From Cerioporus squamosus (Eukaryota; Basidiomycota; Agaricomycetes; Polyporales; Polyporaceae), in NCBI GenBank assembly GCA_022592435.1, contig JABYQS010000818.1, positions 1 to 12,599 of the forward strand: a stretch of DNA of 12,599 bases, read 5' to 3'. Shown here piece after piece: positions 8,375 through 12,599 of the stretch. The notes beneath the pieces were generated by a model that saw nothing but the letters and a program-made list of their open reading frames with translations, did not search any database and was not told the origin of the DNA. The position numbers were made by a program, and so were the translations under genes. Every line of letters starts with the position of its first letter. The first letter of the stretch is position 1.

Positions 8375-11300
8375 TCATCCCAACAGGTTCCCGTCCGCGT
8401 TGGCCGGAGCCTCGTACACCGCAAACGCCGTCTTCGTCTTCGCATTCGCGTCCGGCACGACGATCTTCGCCGCCGCGGCCTCCTCCTCGACCTGCCCGGC
8501 GGACGTCCAGCCCTTCTGGCGGTCCGCGAACACCTCCGGGCGGCGGTCGAGCAGCACGTCGAGCTCCTCGTCGCTGATCACGCTCGCCTTGCCCGCCTCC
8601 GTGTTCGGCACGACCTGGATCCGCTCGCCCTCCAGCCGGTGCAGCTCCATCGCCATCTCCGCGAGCGCCTGGTTCTTGCTGCGCTTCGCCGCCGTCGGGT
8701 TCACGAACTCGCCCTTGGCGATGACGAGCGTCTCGAGCCGCCGCTTCTCGGTGGCGCGCTGCAGGATCTTCGTCTCGATGGTGTGCGCACAGAGCAGGCG
8801 GAAGATGAGGACGGGCCGCGTCTGGCCGATGCGGTGCGCACGGTCCTGCGCCTGCAGATCCGCCTGTGGGTTCTATAAGGAGAGAAGACACGCTATCAGC
8901 GCGAAAACATACGCAGATGGCCAATGCGGTACGTACCCAGTCCTGGTCGTAGAAGATGACCGTGTCGGCAGCGACAAGGTTGATGCCCAGACCACCCGAA
9001 CGCGTGCTGAGTAGGAAGAGTTTCGGAGCATCGGGAGCATCGCCGCCCTCCTGGAAGCGACGGATGTCCTCCTTGCGCGACTCCATGTCCATGCTCCCGT
9101 CGATCCGACACGTCGGCCAGTTCTTGAACTCCTGTGCCCAGTCCTGATTCGCCTGCGTTAGACTCGGCCCTACTTGCGCTTGAGAAGACGGAAAAGGCGT
9201 ACCTCGATGATGTCCAGCATCGTCGTGAATTGACTGAAGAGCAGCACCTTGTGGCCCCGCGCGAAGAGTGCGTCCAGCAGCCGCTCGAGGACCATCATCT
9301 TTCCACTGGCAGTGACGAGCTCCTGGCTCAGCAACGGCTCGCGCGTATTCGGGTCCTTCGGCCAGTGGAAGAGATACGGGTGCTGGCAGACCTTACGCAG
9401 CTGCATGATCACGTTCTTGAGGTTCTTGTTGTTCACCTCCTTTGCTGTTCCGGAGTTCAGCAACGTCAACGGTCACATAGGAAGGAACGAAGGAGCTCAC
9501 TCGCTGCACGCCGCTGCCACTCCAGGCCGAGCTCGTCGCCAGTCCGCTCGCGTTCCTTCCGCGCCTGGATCTTGCCCTCGTCCAGCCGCGCAAAGTACTC
9601 ATCGTCGTCCGAGTCCTCCGCGTAGTCCCGCGTCGTCTTCTCCCGCAGCCCCCGGCCCTTCCTCGCGATCTCGCGCACCTCCTCCTTCAGCGGCTTCTCC
9701 TCGTCCGAGAGCTCCTCCACGACCTTCGCCCCGCCGCTGAGCCGCTCCGCCTCCTCGCGCAGCTCCTTGATGAGGTGCTGACGAAGCACAGTGTCGCCCC
9801 TGACCGCGACTTCGTACAGCTCGCGTTGACGCTCACTGAGCGGAGTGTACAGCACATACTCCTTCTTCGGCGGGAGCTGCATCTCCACGTCGACCTTCAT
9901 GCGCCTGAGGAGGAAGGGGCGGAGGATGTCGTGCAGCGACTGAATGAGCTTCTGCTGCCGCTCGGACGTGAGCTTGCTCTGGAGACGGCTCTCATCAAAC
10001 CTGCATGAACTGTTAACACGCCGGAGATACCGCCGATGTTGAGGGTGCACATACCATGACTGGAACGTCGACAAGTCGCCGAAGAGATCCGGGAGGACGA
10101 AGTTCAAGAGGGCCCACAGCTCGGAGAGGTTGTTCTGCAGGGGCGTGCCCGTGAGGACCATCCGCGCCGCCGAGGGAATCCGCTTGATCTCACGCATGAG
10201 CACGCAGTCAATGTTCTTCAGCCGGTGGCCCTCGTCCACCACAATGAAGCCCCAGTGGTACTTCGCCAGCTCCGCACGGTCGTTGATCACAATCTGATAC
10301 GTCGTCAGCACCACCGGGAAGTTCGTCTTCTGGTGTGGCTTCAGCGGATGCTCGTTCTGCTCCTCTGCTGAAGGATCCTCGTCTATGGCCATCGAGTCCT
10401 CGAACTCGGACGAACCAGCCTCCTCCTGGACGCGTGCGCGGGACTTAACCGGGGTACGTCCACCACGCTTCCCGCGGGGAGTGGCCTTGCCACGAGGAGG
10501 GCTTCGTCCTCCGAGCTGTCGTCCTCCTTCGCCCTTCGACTCGCAGCAGCTCTGCCTCGGCCCCGTCCCCTGCCGCGCGCCGGTGCTTTCCGCTTCCCCT
10601 TGCCTTTGCCCTTGCTCTTCGAGGTGGCAGCTGCCGCTTCTGCCTGTGCTGCTGCAGAGCCCATCGCCTGGCGATAGTACTCCCTATCCACCGCGTCCAT
10701 CGCCATTTGCGTCCGCCTGATCTCAGCGCGTTCCTCCTTCGTGCCATAGTATGTCACGACGGGTATATCTGGCGCGAAACGCTCGAATTCGCGGGCCCAG
10801 TTGTCGAGGACCGCAAGCGGGCACACGACCATGAACGGCGCCGGCGTCCGCTCTCGGAGGAATGCATGAAATGCAATTGTCTGTATGGTCTGTGCGGGCA
10901 GTGTGAGCGCGCGAGAAACTGTCTGGCATGTGAGGACGCGGTACCTTTCCAAGACCCATCTCGTCGGCTGCAATGCATCAGAACGGGTCTGCAACAAGGC
11001 GGAAAAGGGAGGCGTACCGAGTATACCAGAGATGCCGTTCTGATGCAGGCCGGCCATCCAGGCCACACCTTCTAGCTGGTAGTCCTTCAGAGTCGCGCCG
11101 GTGATCAGAGCGGGCTGCTCGAAGGTGCCCTGCTCCTGCTCTGCTTCCGCCTCAACCGTGGCTTCGTCGCCCTCTCCTGCAACTGCGACGGACTTGCCGC
11201 CGGCCTTCATCCTCTTCACTTCCCGCTCGTCCTCCGAATCGGACACGACTCGTGCGCGTTTTCGGGATAGTTGTTTCGCTGTGGGCTTCGGCTTCGTCTT

Positions 11301-12148
11301 CGACTTGCGGCGCCCGTGCGCTAGCCTGACCTGGTCCATCTGGTCCTTCAATAGTGTGACGTACGTTGCGGACTTCTGCAGCAGAGTTTCAAGTTGCGCG
11401 AGGCGCTCATCGTCCTCTTCCTGTCTTGACTGTTAATACCGCTGTGAACAGCAACGAGGAGACACGTACCGCATCCTCTTCAGGCGCGTTCTGCGAAGAG
11501 ATCATATCAGCTACATCTCGACGAAGCCCGGGACTTGTCAACGGCTGGCAAGCAAGGAATGATCACTTAAGGCATTGATCCTCGAAGGGCCTCAGGAGCG
11601 TCGGGCCACCGCTCGCATACTGAGTTCCCTCTACCATGTCTTCCTCCGCCTGTGGCCAAACCCGCATCTCAATTGCGCACAGGAAGGGCCCAGTAACTCT
11701 GAGACGGAAGCGCAGAGAGTAGGATGGGATAGGAACAAGACCGTCCAACCACCATGTTCTGAAACCAGCGTTGACGCTCTCCTAACCATCGCACTCGACG
11801 GTCTTCCGCGCATGATTCGCATGGCCCAAGAGCATCAACACTCATAGCGAGATCAAGGAGACCACAAAATACGCCTCCGTCCTCTGACGACCGCCTTCGA
11901 CAGCACCCACGAGCAATGCACACTGCAGCACACACCTTAGTTGTATTCTCAACGAACTCGACCTCATCGTCCTCCGTCTTCAGCTGTGGCCAAATATAGC
12001 GTCAGGAACCGTGCAGTACAAGGACACCGACATTACTCACGTCGTCAGGGATGGTTACAGGGCTCGTAGGAGGGGATGTGGCACGCGTCGAGGGCATCGT
12101 AGGCGACCCGGGGGTGCCGGTCGACCGCGACGAGGGCGTGGCGGACAT
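8375..12148 (-). CDS. LSH/HELLS/DDM1-group SNF2 chromatin-remodelling ATPase, complete, eleven exons
   Basis: Minus-strand exons: 12148-12041, 11983-11936, 11490-11470, 11420-11018, 10967-10945, 10889-10494, 10425-10055, 10000-9501, 9444-9203, 9143-8937, 8872-8375; 938 aa. Helicase motifs are complete: DEMGLGKT (Walker A, about 195-202), DEGHRLKN (II, 397-404), LTGTPLQNN (III, 424-432), [14 protein letters not shown] (IV, ending 704), [10 protein letters not shown] (V, 750-759) and QDRAHRIGQ (VI, 782-790). An N-terminal coiled segment ([17 protein letters not shown]), [18 protein letters not shown] and [10 protein letters not shown] place it with LSH/HELLS, whose fungal relatives include Neurospora MUS-30 and yeast Irc5. 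That group remodels nucleosomes for genome stability and, elsewhere, DNA methylation. A low-complexity basic insert (GKGKGKRK, then a GRGRGRGR run) lies between motifs Ia and II. Frame is lost there: a 68-nt intron (10493-10426) restores it but has a poor donor (GTGGCA), while one extra base near 10499-10501 would also restore it (about 961 aa). The 445-nt second intron is unusually long, so exons 2-3 are less certain. The start is the first ATG of the frame, with A at -3. Confidence 0.9.
11491..11935 (-). other. Unusually long (445 nt) second intron of the SNF2 gene
   Basis: All other introns in this gene are 49-68 nt, while this one is 445 nt. Its donor is GTGTGT and its acceptor TTCGCAG with a branch-like AGCTGAT. 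It may hide another small exon. A candidate starting after CCACAG near 11664 reads [15 protein letters not shown], but no phase-compatible downstream donor was found. No C/D or H/ACA box arrangement good enough to call a snoRNA was seen. Confidence 0.45.
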
Positions 12149-12298
12149 CTTCTCCTTGTCAGATTCTTTAAGTCGTCTTTGCAAATGTGAGAACGAGCAG
12201 GCTAGGACAGCAGTTATGGGACGGAGGAGCTGGACGAGGATGACGGCGCGGAAGGAACACAGCGTTGTGCGCCCTGGCCACAACGTGACGCTGAGAAA

Positions 12299-12329
12299 CG
12301 CGTCACGTCACACGTGACGTAACGCGAAA
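12299..12329. promoter_or_regulatory. 28-bp near-palindrome with MCB, E-box, CRE-like and SCB-like cores upstream of the SNF2 gene
   Basis: CGCGTCACGTCA (12299-12310) and TGACGTAACGCG (12315-12326) are inverted copies with one mismatch, separated by CACG. Inside lie ACGCGT (MluI cell-cycle box, 12298-12303), CACGTG (E-box, 12311-12316), TGACGTAA (CRE/bZIP-like) and CGCGAAA (SCB/E2F-like, 12323-12329). The element is about 150 bp upstream of the ATG. MCB and SCB sites drive G1/S transcription of replication and chromatin genes in fungi, which suits an LSH-type remodeller. Binding is inferred from motifs only. Confidence 0.6.
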
Positions 12330-12599
12330 TGGGACCCTAGCGCGCGGACTCCTCACTGAGTCGACTCGGACTTCCAGCTTGCGGTTGCCACTGGTTATCC
12401 CTTATGCCGCTCAATGACCACTGCATACAGACGTCGTAGACCCAGGTAACGTTGTGTTAGCAGTATATGCACGACTGCAAGCTAAAGGCTATCATCAGGA
12501 TGTGTGTCCGAGTCTGCCGCTTGACTGCCAGCGAATGTGATCGAGGTCATCGCGCCGCAGGAATCCAAAATGTCTTGTCAGCCAAAGACATGTCCGAGA
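12330..12599. other. Upstream intergenic sequence of the SNF2 gene
   Basis: No gene is supported here. The last 30 bases contain an inverted repeat, ATGTCTT (12570-12576) and AAGACAT (12585-12591) with an 8-base loop. Its left arm starts with a plus-strand ATG in fair context (AAA before it). Ten codons (MSCQPKTCPR) run to the window edge, so a divergent gene could begin here, but the evidence is too thin to annotate it. Confidence 0.5.

Noticed and set aside
11575..11847. 90-codon plus-strand frame inside the long SNF2 intron
   Set aside because: Short, no recognisable motif, no splice or promoter support; mentioned only with the intron.
12570..12599. Possible start of a divergent plus-strand gene (MSCQPKTCPR)
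   Set aside because: Only ten codons before the window edge, and the ATG lies in a hairpin; not enough to call.
1..12599. tRNA, rRNA, CRISPR array, insertion sequence or retroelement
   Set aside because: No B-box/T-loop pattern, no regularly spaced repeats, no terminal repeats with transposase, and no reverse transcriptase or integrase motifs were seen by eye.

Overview
The window looks like nuclear DNA of a filamentous basidiomycete, most likely an Agaricomycete mushroom or wood-decay fungus. The evidence is GC-rich coding sequence, genes cut by many 47-70 nt GT-AG introns with CTRAY-like branch sites, an Agaricomycete-style F-box protein, and a fungal spartin/senescence-domain protein. Nothing bacterial, viral or plasmid-like was seen. 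No species call is made.

Layout, left to right. (1) 2-685 (+): the 3' end of a gene I do not recognise, with a bipartite nuclear-localisation-like cluster and an acidic tail. (2) 686-4223: about 3.5 kb with no recognisable protein gene. It holds intron-like units on both strands (including a sense/antisense overlapping pair near 2182-2264), a degenerate dispersed repeat, and a long GA-rich (CT-rich on the minus strand) tract. It may be a spliced noncoding or very fast-evolving locus. (3) 4224-6193 (+): a complete six-exon F-box protein gene (540 aa). (4) 6388-7926 (+): a spartin/ERD7-like senescence-domain gene whose N-terminal domain is tandemly duplicated together with its intron. A TAG codon lies exactly between the two copies, inside a 9-nt interval bounded by two alternative splice donors of the same phase. 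(5) 7927-8374: a convergent 3'-3' spacer. (6) 12148-8375 (-): a complete eleven-exon SNF2 ATPase of the LSH/HELLS/DDM1 group (about 938-961 aa). It has one unresolved reading-frame break in a low-complexity insert. (7) 12149-12599: its upstream region, containing a 28-bp near-palindrome that combines MCB-, E-box-, CRE- and SCB-like cores.

The genes do not form an operon or an obvious pathway. The F-box and senescence genes are in tandem and the SNF2 gene converges on them. The F-box product should act in an SCF ubiquitin ligase, the senescence-domain protein probably on lipid or membrane surfaces, and the SNF2 protein on nucleosomes in the nucleus. The best candidates for something undescribed are the splice-site/stop-codon switch in the senescence-domain gene, the two-strand spliced region at 686-4223, and the composite palindrome upstream of the SNF2 gene. 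All exon structures were assembled by hand from splice consensus, phase and family resemblance, without transcript data.
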